From the NCBI GenBank assembly GCA_003458705.1, contig QRVH01000008.1:17845-81844 (forward strand): DNA of 64,000 nucleotides, in the 5' to 3' direction. This DNA comes from Eubacterium sp. AF22-9 (GTDB lineage: Bacteria; Bacillota; Clostridia; Lachnospirales; Lachnospiraceae). Position numbers and translations under genes: made by a program. Under the pieces are notes generated by a model that saw nothing but the letters and a program-made list of their open reading frames with translations, was not told where the DNA came from and did not search any database. Positions 34,454 through 43,629 of this stretch are shown here, one piece after another; the first letter of the stretch is position 1; each line of letters opens with the position of its first letter.

Positions 34454-36370
34454 ATGGATTTTAAGAGAAAAGAACTTGCTAAAAATGCTAAGAAGAACTT
34501 AAAAAAACATTACTGGCTGTTAGTAGCAGTCTGCCTTTTTGCGGCTTTCATTGGCTCTGAATTTACAGAGACAATGGAAGCCTTTAAAAGTTTAGGAACA
34601 GTTAACAATGAAATTCAGGGTGCAGCATCGGTTGAAGCAAATGTTGATACTGTCGCTAACAGTTCGATTGTAAGTTCTGTGGTTCAGGCAATGGGCGCAG
34701 TAATCACGGGTGACGATGATTTTGGAAGGACGCAGTCTGATGCGAAGGTTTCAGAGGCCAAAGACAATGCAACCAAGGTATTGGGAAGAACAAGAGGAGT
34801 ATTTGCATCTTTAGTTAATGGTATAACATCAGGTGGAATTGTATTTACATTTGTGGATTCACTATCATCAGTCATAAGTTCAAGAAGGGCAGTAGTGCTT
34901 ATACTTCTGATAGTGGCACTTATGGTATATGTGTTTATAACATTTTTTATCAAGAAAACTTATCTTGTTATATCAAGAAGAATAGTGCTTGAAACGCGCA
35001 CATATGATGCTGTTCCACCTGGAAAGTTTATGTTTCTTCTCCGGGTAAAAAGATGGATGAAGGCATCGTGGGTGCTTATTGTCAATAATGTATATGAAAT
35101 ATTATGGTCACTTACAATTGTAGGTATATTTGTGAAGCATTTTTCATACATGCTTGTGCCATACATTATCGCGGAGAATCCTGATATGAAGGCAAATGAG
35201 GCTATAACCTTATCAAGAAAGATGATGAAAGGCTACAAATGGAGGGTATTTCTGTATGGATTATCATTCATTGGCTGGACAGTGATTGGAATGGCAACGT
35301 TAGGAGTTGTAGGAGTGCTGTTTGTGAATCCTTATAAAGCTGCATTTTATGCAGAATTCTATGCAAATGTAAGAGCAGTATATCTTGAAAAAGAACCGGA
35401 GGCGGTTAAGTGGCTTAATGATTCATATCTGTATGAAAGACCATCAGAAGAGCAGCTTAAAAATGTATACGCAGATGTATATGAACTTATAGATAGTCCG
35501 CAGCCACAGATTGATTTTGATGATTACCACAATTCGAGAATAGGAAGATTGAAGAAATTAAGAGTATTTTTAGCCAACACATTTGGCATAATACTTATTA
35601 ACAGCAAGGCAGAGCTGGAATTTGAAGAAAAAAAGAAGGAAATGCTTCGTATGAGTAAGAATAAAGCAGAAGCAGTTGGAAAAGCCTATCCTGCCCGCCT
35701 TTTCAATCTTAAGGAACACAGAGTTGACCTTGAAAATACAGTGTATATGCGTAATTATTCAATACCATCGCTTATACTGATATTCTTTTCGTTATGTTTT
35801 GTGGGATGGATATGGGAGGTTACGCTTCATCTGATATCGTCACATACATTTGTAAACAGAGGAGTTCTTCATGGACCATGGCTTCCTATATATGGTTCAG
35901 GTGGAATACTCATACTGATATGTCTTAAAAAATTAAGAAATAAGCCGGTTGTGGAATTCTTTGCATCAGTAGTTTTATGTGGATTCGTTGAATATTTTAC
36001 ATCACTGTATCTGGAAATCAGCTGCGGAAGAAGATGGTGGAATTATAACGGATATTTTCTTAACCTTAATGGAAGAATATGTGCTGAAGGTCTTTTGGTA
36101 TTTGGACTTGGAGGAGTTGCAATAGTATATATTATTGCACCGCTTCTTGATAATTTCTTCAGAAAGATTAAACTGAGGGTTGTTGGTGCAGTGTGTGCGG
36201 CATTGATAGTTGCATTCATTGTTGACATGGTATATTCCAAAAAGAATCCTAATACGGGTAAAGGAATATCAACATTTAATGATAATACACCAGAATATAT
36301 GCTGGCAGAAATGTATCAGGGGGCAGAGGACAGGTATGAGGATAGAATATCTTTTAATCAGAAATTTTAA
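34454..36370 (+). CDS. Membrane fusion protein with C-terminal CmpB-like domain
   Basis: A 638-residue multi-pass protein. Residues 1-310 resemble DUF975-type membrane proteins (MDFKRKELAKNAKKNLKKHYW opening trimmed here, several helices, AITLSRKMMKGYKWRVF). A charged cytoplasmic stretch (about 310-430) follows. Residues about 435-610 match the putative ABC-transporter CmpB family (RGVLHGPWLPIYGSGG, SCGRRWWNYNGYFLNLNGR, ICAEGLLVFG). The two domains usually occur as separate proteins, so this is a fusion. The ribosome site is weak. The last 35 nt overlap the nuclease gene. Confidence 0.7.
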   Translation: MDFKRKELAKNAKKNLKKHYWLLVAVCLFAAFIGSEFTETMEAFKSLGTVNNEIQGAASVEANVDTVANSSIVSSVVQAMGAVITGDDDFGRTQSDAKVSEAKDNATKVLGRTRGVFASLVNGITSGGIVFTFVDSLSSVISSRRAVVLILLIVALMVYVFITFFIKKTYLVISRRIVLETRTYDAVPPGKFMFLLRVKRWMKASWVLIVNNVYEILWSLTIVGIFVKHFSYMLVPYIIAENPDMKANEAITLSRKMMKGYKWRVFLYGLSFIGWTVIGMATLGVVGVLFVNPYKAAFYAEFYANVRAVYLEKEPEAVKWLNDSYLYERPSEEQLKNVYADVYELIDSPQPQIDFDDYHNSRIGRLKKLRVFLANTFGIILINSKAELEFEEKKKEMLRMSKNKAEAVGKAYPARLFNLKEHRVDLENTVYMRNYSIPSLILIFFSLCFVGWIWEVTLHLISSHTFVNRGVLHGPWLPIYGSGGILILICLKKLRNKPVVEFFASVVLCGFVEYFTSLYLEISCGRRWWNYNGYFLNLNGRICAEGLLVFGLGGVAIVYIIAPLLDNFFRKIKLRVVGAVCAALIVAFIVDMVYSKKNPNTGKGISTFNDNTPEYMLAEMYQGAEDRYEDRISFNQKF

Positions 36371-38192
36371 ATCAATCAGAGAACTTGAGATTAATGATAT
36401 TGAAGATGTACTGATTCTTGTTGGCAGAAATAATGCAGGAAAGAGTGTGGTTCTTGACGCAATAAGAGCGGTTACCGGGGATTATGAAGTTTCATTAAGA
36501 GATTTCAATGATAACGAAGGTAATATAAGCATTACAGTTCGCATCAGTATTGAAGATGAGGATCTGGCTGTATTGTATCAGAAGGGACAGGTCAGCTCTT
36601 TTAAGCATTATGACTTGTGGTATAAGGATTTTTGCAATAAACTGCCGTCGTTAAAGGATGGTATTCTTGAATTTGAGTATGTATATAGCCGTGATGGCAA
36701 GATTAAGTACAGGGATGGAGTTAAGAAAAACAATATTTATATAAAGACAGTTCTTCCCAGAATATTCTATGTTGATCACGAAAGACGCAAGTCATCAATT
36801 CAGGAAGATCTTATTATGCTGCAGGGTGGAACCGAATATGCAGATCTTAAAGATAACGTGTGTATATTTGATAAGCATAGGATGTGTAATCAGTGCTTTA
36901 ATTGCATAGGAATCATTAACCGCAAGAAACCGGAACAGTTATCTTTATTAGAAACAGCGAGACTTATGCAGTATAAGCTGTTTAATTTTAATCTGGCTAA
37001 TTTTGAGAACAAACTTAATGAAAAATTTAAGAACAATGGTGGCATTGGAGAAAGGATTCATTATCAGATTACATTTGATGCAGAAAAACTCATGCATGTT
37101 GATACAATTGTTCACAATGAAATGCGTGACACTGATGGGGATGTCAATGACCTTTCAGATGGACTGAACAGTATCTACATTCTGTCACTGCTTGAAACCT
37201 ATGCGGAATATGGAAGTACTGTGCCATACATTATTCTGATTGAAGATCCGGAAATATATCTGCATCCTCAGTTACAGAAGATTGCAAGTGAAATCCTGTA
37301 CAAGCTTTCAAGGAAAAATCAGGTTATATTCTGCACGCATTCACCGCAGATGTTATTTAACTTTACTACAAGACAGATTCGTCAGGTGGTTAACGACAGA
37401 GATAATAATACCGTTGTTACTCCGGAGGCAGATATTGATGATATATTAGATGATCTTGGATATGCTGCTAATGACCTTATGAATGTGAGCTTTGTATTCA
37501 TAGTGGAGGGGAAACAGGACAGAAGCCGTCTGCCGCTACTTCTGGAGAAATATTATTCAGAAGTTATAGATGAGAATGGCAATCTCAATCGTATAGCGAT
37601 AATTGCAACTAACAGTTGTACAAACATCAAGACTTATGCCAATCTGAAATATATAAATACATTATATCTTAAGGATGAGTTCCTTATGATAAGAGATGGA
37701 GATGGTAAGGATGCTGACCGTTTAAGAGACCAGCTTACCAATTACTATAAGCAGCGTGCAAAGCAGGATTATGGCAATCTGCCAAGAGTAACAGACCGTA
37801 ATGTGCTTATATTAAAATATTATTCATTTGAGAATTATTTTCTTGACCCTGAGATAATGACTAAGATAGGCGTTGTAAAAAGTGTAGACCAGTTCTATGA
37901 TATATTATATGCCAAATATAAAGAATACCTGTACCGCCTTGTCAGCACTAAGAAAATGTTAGAAAAACTGAACATAACAATTGAGACAAGACAGGACATC
38001 ATAGACAACATGGAGAATATCAGAAAATATGTCAGAGGACACAACCTGTATGACATATTCTACGGACGTTACAAGGGTGAGAAAGAAAATGCAATATTAA
38101 GAGCGTACATAGACGCAGCTCCAAGGGAGAATTTTGATGATATATTCGATGCAATTGATAACTTTGTATACTTTAATAACCGTAAGAATTAA
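36336..38192 (+). CDS. OLD-family ATPase/TOPRIM nuclease
   Basis: A 618-residue protein with an SMC-like ATPase (Walker A GRNNAGKS at residues 30-37; signature NDLSDGLNS; Walker B YIILIEDPEIYLHP; FCTHSPQ switch) and a C-terminal TOPRIM nuclease (FIVEGKQDR with E391; MIRDGDGKDADRLR). The ATPase insertion carries C176, C184, C187 and C190 (C-x7-C-x2-C-x2-C), a probable zinc site. OLD proteins act in phage defence and DNA repair. No UvrD-like helicase is adjacent, so this is not a Gabija pair. GAGG lies 6 nt before ATG 36336, inside the preceding gene. Confidence 0.85.
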   Translation: MRIEYLLIRNFKSIRELEINDIEDVLILVGRNNAGKSVVLDAIRAVTGDYEVSLRDFNDNEGNISITVRISIEDEDLAVLYQKGQVSSFKHYDLWYKDFCNKLPSLKDGILEFEYVYSRDGKIKYRDGVKKNNIYIKTVLPRIFYVDHERRKSSIQEDLIMLQGGTEYADLKDNVCIFDKHRMCNQCFNCIGIINRKKPEQLSLLETARLMQYKLFNFNLANFENKLNEKFKNNGGIGERIHYQITFDAEKLMHVDTIVHNEMRDTDGDVNDLSDGLNSIYILSLLETYAEYGSTVPYIILIEDPEIYLHPQLQKIASEILYKLSRKNQVIFCTHSPQMLFNFTTRQIRQVVNDRDNNTVVTPEADIDDILDDLGYAANDLMNVSFVFIVEGKQDRSRLPLLLEKYYSEVIDENGNLNRIAIIATNSCTNIKTYANLKYINTLYLKDEFLMIRDGDGKDADRLRDQLTNYYKQRAKQDYGNLPRVTDRNVLILKYYSFENYFLDPEIMTKIGVVKSVDQFYDILYAKYKEYLYRLVSTKKMLEKLNITIETRQDIIDNMENIRKYVRGHNLYDIFYGRYKGEKENAILRAYIDAAPRENFDDIFDAIDNFVYFNNRKN

Positions 38193-38200
38193 TTAAAAAA

Positions 38201-38460
38201 TTGTATTAATCCTAAGGGCGTCTAACTACCGTTGCATCTCTCTATGATACATGTTCTCATGGATTCCTGCATCTAGTGTGAGTAAATGCCGCCATCTATA
38301 TAGTTTATTACGGATAGGTAAATCAAACGCGCTTCGCTTGAACGAGATTTACCTATCCGAACTTTTATAGATAGCGGCATTAACTCACACACGATTCGGA
38401 ATAAATCGAACATGCACCATAGAGAGATGCAACGGTGGTTATACACTCTTATTAATGCAA
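38201..38460. repeat. 260-bp imperfect inverted repeat (giant hairpin)
   Basis: Nearly the whole 271-nt space between OLD and GH1 genes folds on itself. Outer arms 38224-38246 pair with 38418-38440, middle arms 38276-38303 with 38363-38390, inner arms 38311-38324 with 38346-38359 (perfect 14 bp). The centre holds a GCG-CTT-CGC loop. Ends read TTGTATTAAT and ATTAATGCAA. It may be a MITE-like element or a very large bidirectional terminator. Confidence 0.85.
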
Positions 38461-38463
38461 TAT

Positions 38464-39849
38464 TTAGTTGGATGACTTCTTAATTAAATCAGAATACCAA
38501 TAAGCGGAATCTTTAGGGATTCTCTGTTGTGTTTCATAGTCTACGAACACTAATCCGAATCTTGGGTCGTAGCCGCTGTGCCATTCGAAATTATCTGTGA
38601 ATGACCAGTGGAAGTAGCCGAGTATTGGGACACCGGCTTTGTAGGCTTTCTCAAGGTCTGTGAGATATCTTGTCAGAAAGTCGATACGGTTGCTGTCGTG
38701 GACTTTGCCATCAAGACTTATGATATCGTTGCAGGCAAGTCCATCCTCAAATATATATATTGGAAGATTATATCTTTCATACAGATATCTTATACCATAA
38801 TTCATAACACCGGGAGTTACAGGCCAGCCGAGAGCTGTTCGTGGACTGCCGGGCTTTTTATTAATATAACCGGCTGCATTTATTTCATGTCCGTTATATA
38901 CATTTATGCCAAGATAGTCTATTGGCTGGTGTATTAGTTCAATATCGCCCTTTTTTACGAATGGCAGTTCTTCATAATGTCCGATTTTTTCAAGACCAGG
39001 TTCAAGATGTAATTCTGTACCAGCAATGTCAGGATATCTGCCAAGGCATGTCATGTCACAGAATATAGTGTGGTTAAATGTCATGTTGCCTTTAACAATA
39101 TTGAAACATTCAGCTCTTGCAGCATCAATGTCTTCGTCACATTCTTTTGAAGGATAGCATAGGCCGCCAGTGCTGGAAAAACCAATTTTTACAGGCTGTT
39201 TTGCAACGGCACGCATCTTAGTGACAGCAAGACCGTGAGCGAGTGCAAGATGGTGGATTACAGACAGGACAGATACTGTGTCAAGCTTCTTGCCAGGAGC
39301 ATGAAGTCCAAGCATGTATCCGAGTCCGGATATAATCTGTGGTTCATTGATGGTAGCAATATTAGTTACACGGTCTGAAAAATGTTTACATATGAATTCA
39401 GCGTAATCAGCAAATACGAAAGCTGTCTCGCGGTTAAGCCATCCGCCTTTATCTTCGAGTGCCTGAGGTAAATCCCAGTGATAAATCGTTATGAATGGTT
39501 TGATATTATTTTCAAGGCAGAAGTTTACAATTTTATCATAGAAATCAAGTCCGGCTTTGTTGTAGCGGATATTGCCGTCAGAATCCTTAACAATTCCATC
39601 AGGAAATATTCGTGACCATGAAATTGAAAAGCGGTATGCCTGAATACCAAGATTTTTCATAAGTGAAATATCCTCGCGATAGCGGTGATAGTGGTCACAT
39701 GCTTTGTTGCCATTCTCATCATGTGCAATATTACCCGGTTTATTAGAGAATGTGTCCCAGATAGAAAGACCTTTGCCATCTTCGGTAAAGGCTCCCTCTA
39801 TCTGATAGGAACTAGAGGCGGTACCCCATAAAAAGTTCTTATCAAACAT
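38464..39849 (-). CDS. Glycoside hydrolase family 1 beta-glucosidase
   Basis: A 461-residue cytoplasmic GH1 enzyme hydrolysing beta-glucosides or cello-oligosaccharides. The N-terminal signature FLWGTASSSYQIEGAF is intact. The acid/base is E169 in ATINEPQ. The nucleophile is E368 in IFEDGLAC, where FEDG replaces the usual TENG, a minor variation. No signal peptide; the substrate would arrive by the ABC importer downstream. No phospho-sugar specific tail was identified, so unphosphorylated substrates are likely. Same strand as, and 23 nt after, the GH94 gene. AAAGGAATT precedes the ATG. Confidence 0.9.
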   Translation of the reverse strand: MFDKNFLWGTASSSYQIEGAFTEDGKGLSIWDTFSNKPGNIAHDENGNKACDHYHRYREDISLMKNLGIQAYRFSISWSRIFPDGIVKDSDGNIRYNKAGLDFYDKIVNFCLENNIKPFITIYHWDLPQALEDKGGWLNRETAFVFADYAEFICKHFSDRVTNIATINEPQIISGLGYMLGLHAPGKKLDTVSVLSVIHHLALAHGLAVTKMRAVAKQPVKIGFSSTGGLCYPSKECDEDIDAARAECFNIVKGNMTFNHTIFCDMTCLGRYPDIAGTELHLEPGLEKIGHYEELPFVKKGDIELIHQPIDYLGINVYNGHEINAAGYINKKPGSPRTALGWPVTPGVMNYGIRYLYERYNLPIYIFEDGLACNDIISLDGKVHDSNRIDFLTRYLTDLEKAYKAGVPILGYFHWSFTDNFEWHSGYDPRFGLVFVDYETQQRIPKDSAYWYSDLIKKSSN

Positions 39850-39872
39850 AATAATTCCTTTCTGTATAGTTG

Positions 39873-42344
39873 TCAGATGTTAACAGTTACATTATATACT
39901 TTAGTGTCTTTATTATATGGAACAGTGTTGCCACTGATTTCACTGCCATTGACAATAAGAGAAGAAACTCTTTCGTGCTTCTCATTGCTGATAGTAATGT
40001 TATATACAGCATCTCTGAATTTTCTTGTAATTGTCAGATTCTTAATGGAATCAGGCAGACAAGGGTCAATGGTGAGTCCTTCAAATGAAGCTCTTACACC
40101 AAGTATATATTGAGATATACTTGTAAATGTCCATGCAGCGGTGCCTGTAAGCCAGCTGTTTTTGGCTTCACCAAAGCTTGCGGCATCTTTGCCGGCAATC
40201 ATCTGTGAATATACATAAGGTTCAGTCCTGTGTATCTCACTTATCTCTTCAAGATATGCCGGACATATTTTCTTGTATGTTTCGAATGCTCTGTTTTTAT
40301 CATCAATAACGGTTTCAGCAATAGATACCCAAGGATTATTATGACAGAATATTCCAGCATTTTCTTTGTATCCAGGCGGATAAGAAGATACCTCGCCGAG
40401 TTCAAGATGATATGACCTGTAAGCTGGTTGTAAAATCATAATTCCGTACTTTGTATCAAGAATTTTTTCTACTGAATCCATAGCTTTCTGTGCGAGTCCT
40501 TCTTTGACACCTATACCTGCCATAACACAGAAGCCCTGTGGTTCAATGTATATCTGTCCATCTTCACATTCATGTGAACCAACCTTACGGCTTTCGGCAT
40601 CATATGCACGAAGGAACCATTCACCATCCCAGCCTGCATCAAGAACAGCTTTATACATGTCATCAACATGGGAACGTACAGCATTTTCTTCCTCTGTAAG
40701 ACCTGCTATGTGGCATATGTCTGCATATTCATTGCCATATTTTACATACATTCCGGCGATAAATACCGATTCAGCAACAGGTCCTTCTGATGGTCCGGTA
40801 GTCTGGAAAGATTCACCCGGAGCAGAAGAGAAGCAGTTTAAGTTGAGACAGTCATTCCAGTCAGCTCTTCCGATAAGTGGCAGCTTATGCGGTCCAAGAT
40901 GAGTAGTTGTATAATTAAAGGATCTTCTTAAATGTTCCATAAGCGGCTGTGCCTTACTTGTATCGCAGTCAAATGCTACCTTTTCATCAAGAATGCTGAA
41001 ATCGCCTGTTTCTTTAAGATATGCAGCTGTTCCTGCAATAAGCCAGAGAGGATCATCGTTAAAGCCTGAACCAATATCAGAATTACCTTTCTTAGTTAAT
41101 GGCTGATACTGGTGATATGCACTTCCATCTTCAAATTGAGTAGCAGCAATATCAAGAATTCTCTGTCTTGCTGAATCAGGAATAAGATGTACGAAGCCAA
41201 GTAAATCCTGGCAGGAATCTCTAAATCCCATACCACGTCCGGTTCCAGACTCATAATAGGAAGCAGATCTTGACATGTTAAATGTTACCATGCACTGATA
41301 CTGATTCCATATATTAACCATACGGCAGAGCTTCTTGTCTTCTGTGTCAACAATATAAGATGAGAGAAGATGAGTCCAGTAATCTTTTAAAGCAGCAAGA
41401 GCTGTATCAAATTTTGCCGGAGTGTTGTATTTTTCAAGAAGGGCATATGCAGGTTCTTTGTTAATGATTCCGAATGATTCCCACTTCTTATCATCAGGGT
41501 TCTCTGCATATCCTATAATGAATACATATTCTTTCTCTTCGCCCAGCTCAAGGTCAATATCGATTCTGAAAGATCCAACAGGTGACCATCCGCTTGCAAT
41601 AGAATTATAAGATGTACCTTCTTTAACAGCTTTAGGCATTGCAGGACTTCCGTATGTACCGATGAAACTTTCTCTGCTTGTATCAAAACCGTTGGCAGCA
41701 GTGCTGACGGCATGAACAGCATAATGGTTACGCCGTTCACGGTATTCTGTCTTGTGATATATTGCTGACATGGCAGCGGTGCCAATATTAATCTCTGGCT
41801 GAACTTCAACTTCGCCTGTGCTGAAGTTACGCTGGAAGTTGTTGCAGTCATCAACTGCATTCCATAAACAGAATTCTATATAAGAATATACAGATAAATG
41901 TTTAACAGAATTTCCTGTGTTCTTAATAGTAAGTTTATCAAGTTCACAATTATCTCCAATAGGAACGAGAGCAGTCTGTGTAGCTTTAATGTCATTCTTG
42001 GATGAAGAAATCACTGTATATCCAAGTCCGTGACGACATGTATAATCCTCAACTGGTGTCTGGGATGGCTGCCATCCAGGATTCCATATGGTATCCTCAT
42101 CTTTAATATAAATGTAGTGACCGTTGTTATCTAAAGGAGAATTATTATAGCGATATCTTGTGAGTCGGAGCAGCTTGGCATCCTTATAGAAACAGTATCC
42201 TCCGCCGGTATTGCTCTTAAGACTGAAAAAATTCTCGCAGCCTAAGTAATTAATCCATGGCAATGGAGTTTCTGGTGTAGTTATGACATATTCTTTATTG
42301 ATGTCATCAAAAAACCGATTGCATATTATACCTCCTGTACACAT
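39873..42344 (-). CDS. GH94 cellobiose phosphorylase, start region frameshifted
   Basis: An 823-residue reading with the GH94 signatures [21 protein letters not shown] (general acid Asp) and [18 protein letters not shown]. The enzyme splits cellobiose with phosphate into glucose 1-phosphate and glucose. The length matches cellobiose phosphorylases (about 810). The only ATG with a good ribosome site (42324, AGGAGG 6 nt upstream) is out of frame because of a T6 run (42314-42309 on this strand). A T5 run gives [13 protein letters not shown] and T8 gives MQSVFFDD, the form closest to known homologues. Without that, translation would need the unsupported ATG 42344. Probably regulated by the divergent LacI protein. 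Confidence 0.88.
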   Translation of the reverse strand: MCTGGIICNRFFDDINKEYVITTPETPLPWINYLGCENFFSLKSNTGGGYCFYKDAKLLRLTRYRYNNSPLDNNGHYIYIKDEDTIWNPGWQPSQTPVEDYTCRHGLGYTVISSSKNDIKATQTALVPIGDNCELDKLTIKNTGNSVKHLSVYSYIEFCLWNAVDDCNNFQRNFSTGEVEVQPEINIGTAAMSAIYHKTEYRERRNHYAVHAVSTAANGFDTSRESFIGTYGSPAMPKAVKEGTSYNSIASGWSPVGSFRIDIDLELGEEKEYVFIIGYAENPDDKKWESFGIINKEPAYALLEKYNTPAKFDTALAALKDYWTHLLSSYIVDTEDKKLCRMVNIWNQYQCMVTFNMSRSASYYESGTGRGMGFRDSCQDLLGFVHLIPDSARQRILDIAATQFEDGSAYHQYQPLTKKGNSDIGSGFNDDPLWLIAGTAAYLKETGDFSILDEKVAFDCDTSKAQPLMEHLRRSFNYTTTHLGPHKLPLIGRADWNDCLNLNCFSSAPGESFQTTGPSEGPVAESVFIAGMYVKYGNEYADICHIAGLTEEENAVRSHVDDMYKAVLDAGWDGEWFLRAYDAESRKVGSHECEDGQIYIEPQGFCVMAGIGVKEGLAQKAMDSVEKILDTKYGIMILQPAYRSYHLELGEVSSYPPGYKENAGIFCHNNPWVSIAETVIDDKNRAFETYKKICPAYLEEISEIHRTEPYVYSQMIAGKDAASFGEAKNSWLTGTAAWTFTSISQYILGVRASFEGLTIDPCLPDSIKNLTITRKFRDAVYNITISNEKHERVSSLIVNGSEISGNTVPYNKDTKVYNVTVNI

Positions 42345-42354
42345 ATAATTTATA

Positions 42355-42368
42355 GAAAACGATTAAGT
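42355..42368. promoter_or_regulatory. LacI-type operator, GH94 side
   Basis: GAAAACGATTAAGT, identical to the site at 42563. It lies 11 bp upstream of the first possible GH94 start codon (42344). The central AACGATT resembles LacI/CcpA family half sites. Confidence 0.6.
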
Positions 42369-42525
42369 GCATTAAGGTACAAGCTCTAATATTGATTTTA
42401 TAGTAATAAGTATATTTTAAGGCTTGGATTAAATCAATGATTATTTTGAATTTGAATAAGAATTGGTAGAAATGCACAAAAAATACAATGATATATAAGA
42501 AAATAAGTAAAATTTACAAAAGTGC

Positions 42526-42554
42526 TTGCATTTATATCTGATATGAGTTATAGT
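42526..42554 (+). promoter_or_regulatory. Promoter of the lacI-type gene
   Basis: TTGCAT (42526-42531), 17 bp, TATAGT (42549-42554). The downstream operator at 42563 would overlap the transcription start, giving autorepression. Confidence 0.6.
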
Positions 42555-42562
42555 AAAGCTAC

Positions 42563-42576
42563 GAAAACGATTAAGT
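42563..42576. promoter_or_regulatory. LacI-type operator, regulator side
   Basis: A second exact copy of GAAAACGATTAAGT. Two identical 14-mers 208 bp apart in a divergent control region would permit DNA looping by a tetrameric or bridged regulator. Confidence 0.6.
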
Positions 42577-42598
42577 AATGCATGAAAGGAATGAATCT

Positions 42599-43597
42599 AT
42601 GGTATCTATGAAAGATGTTGCTGTAGAATGTGGGGTTTCAATTGCTACAGTAAGTAAAGCTCTCAATGACCATAGTGACATCAGTGAAGAGACACGCAGG
42701 AAAGTTAAAGAGGCAGCTAACAGACTTGGATATTATCCGAATTCAGCAGCCAGAGCACTTAAGACGAACCGTTCATATAACATAGGAGTTCTTCTTAATA
42801 ATGGTCTTGCACATGAGTATTTTGCCGAGGTTCTTGAGAGTTTTAAGAATGAAGCAGAGAAGAAGGGGTATGATATTACATTTGTAAGCAATCACTCTAA
42901 GAAGATGACTTTCTACGAACACTGTTTATACAGGAATTTTGATGGCGTGCTTGTAGCTTGTGAGGATTTCAGCAATCCTGAAATCTATGAAATGGTTAAC
43001 GGGAGATTACCAGTTGTGACCATCGACTACATTTTCAATGGCAGTACATCGGTCAATTCTAACAACGTGAAAGGGATGAGTGAATTAGTACGTTACGCGT
43101 ACAGCAGGGGACACAGAAAGATAGCTTATATTTATGGAAACGTTGAATCAGAGGTTACGAAAGAACGTCTGGCAGCCTTTTATAAGACAATGGGTGAATT
43201 AGGGGTAGAAGTTCCAGATGAATACATTAAAGAATCAACCTATCTTGATTCGATAAAAGCTGAGAAGCTTACATATGAGCTGTTAAAATTAAAGGAACCG
43301 CCAACATGTATTTTTTATCCAGATGATTTATCTGTGGTTGGAGGAAAGAATGCTATTAAGAATATGAAATTGCATAGTCCGAAGAATGTGTCTGTTGCAG
43401 GTTACGATGGAACAAGATTCTCGCAGATGTTAAATCCTAAGATTACAACAATTCGTCAGAACACCAGGGAGATCGGCAAGATTGCCGCAGATGAGCTTAT
43501 AAGTGCTATAGAGAATCCCAGGGCAACGATAGTAAAGAGGGTTGTTGTAGATGCGGAACTAATCGAAGGGGAAACAATTAAAAAGATAGGAAACTAA
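42599..43597 (+). CDS. LacI family transcriptional regulator
   Basis: A 332-residue sugar-responsive regulator. The N-terminal helix-turn-helix VSMKDVAVECGVSIATVSKA and hinge helix (NSAARALKTNRS) are followed by a periplasmic-binding-like domain. The start at 42599 has AAAGGA 8 nt upstream. It sits between the divergent GH94/GH1 genes and a codirectional ABC importer, so it most likely controls both by responding to a beta-glucoside or its breakdown product. Two identical candidate operators lie in the divergent region. Confidence 0.92.
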   Translation: MVSMKDVAVECGVSIATVSKALNDHSDISEETRRKVKEAANRLGYYPNSAARALKTNRSYNIGVLLNNGLAHEYFAEVLESFKNEAEKKGYDITFVSNHSKKMTFYEHCLYRNFDGVLVACEDFSNPEIYEMVNGRLPVVTIDYIFNGSTSVNSNNVKGMSELVRYAYSRGHRKIAYIYGNVESEVTKERLAAFYKTMGELGVEVPDEYIKESTYLDSIKAEKLTYELLKLKEPPTCIFYPDDLSVVGGKNAIKNMKLHSPKNVSVAGYDGTRFSQMLNPKITTIRQNTREIGKIAADELISAIENPRATIVKRVVVDAELIEGETIKKIGN

Positions 43598-43629
43598 AGG
43601 TGTCGTCTAAGATTTATGGAGGGTTTTTT

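Noticed and set aside
36336..38192. Gabija (GajA) defence gene
   Set aside because: No UvrD-like GajB helicase is adjacent; a stand-alone OLD-family protein is the safer call.
38201..38460. Insertion sequence remnant
   Set aside because: No transposase frame or fragment is present inside or beside the hairpin; kept only as an inverted-repeat element.
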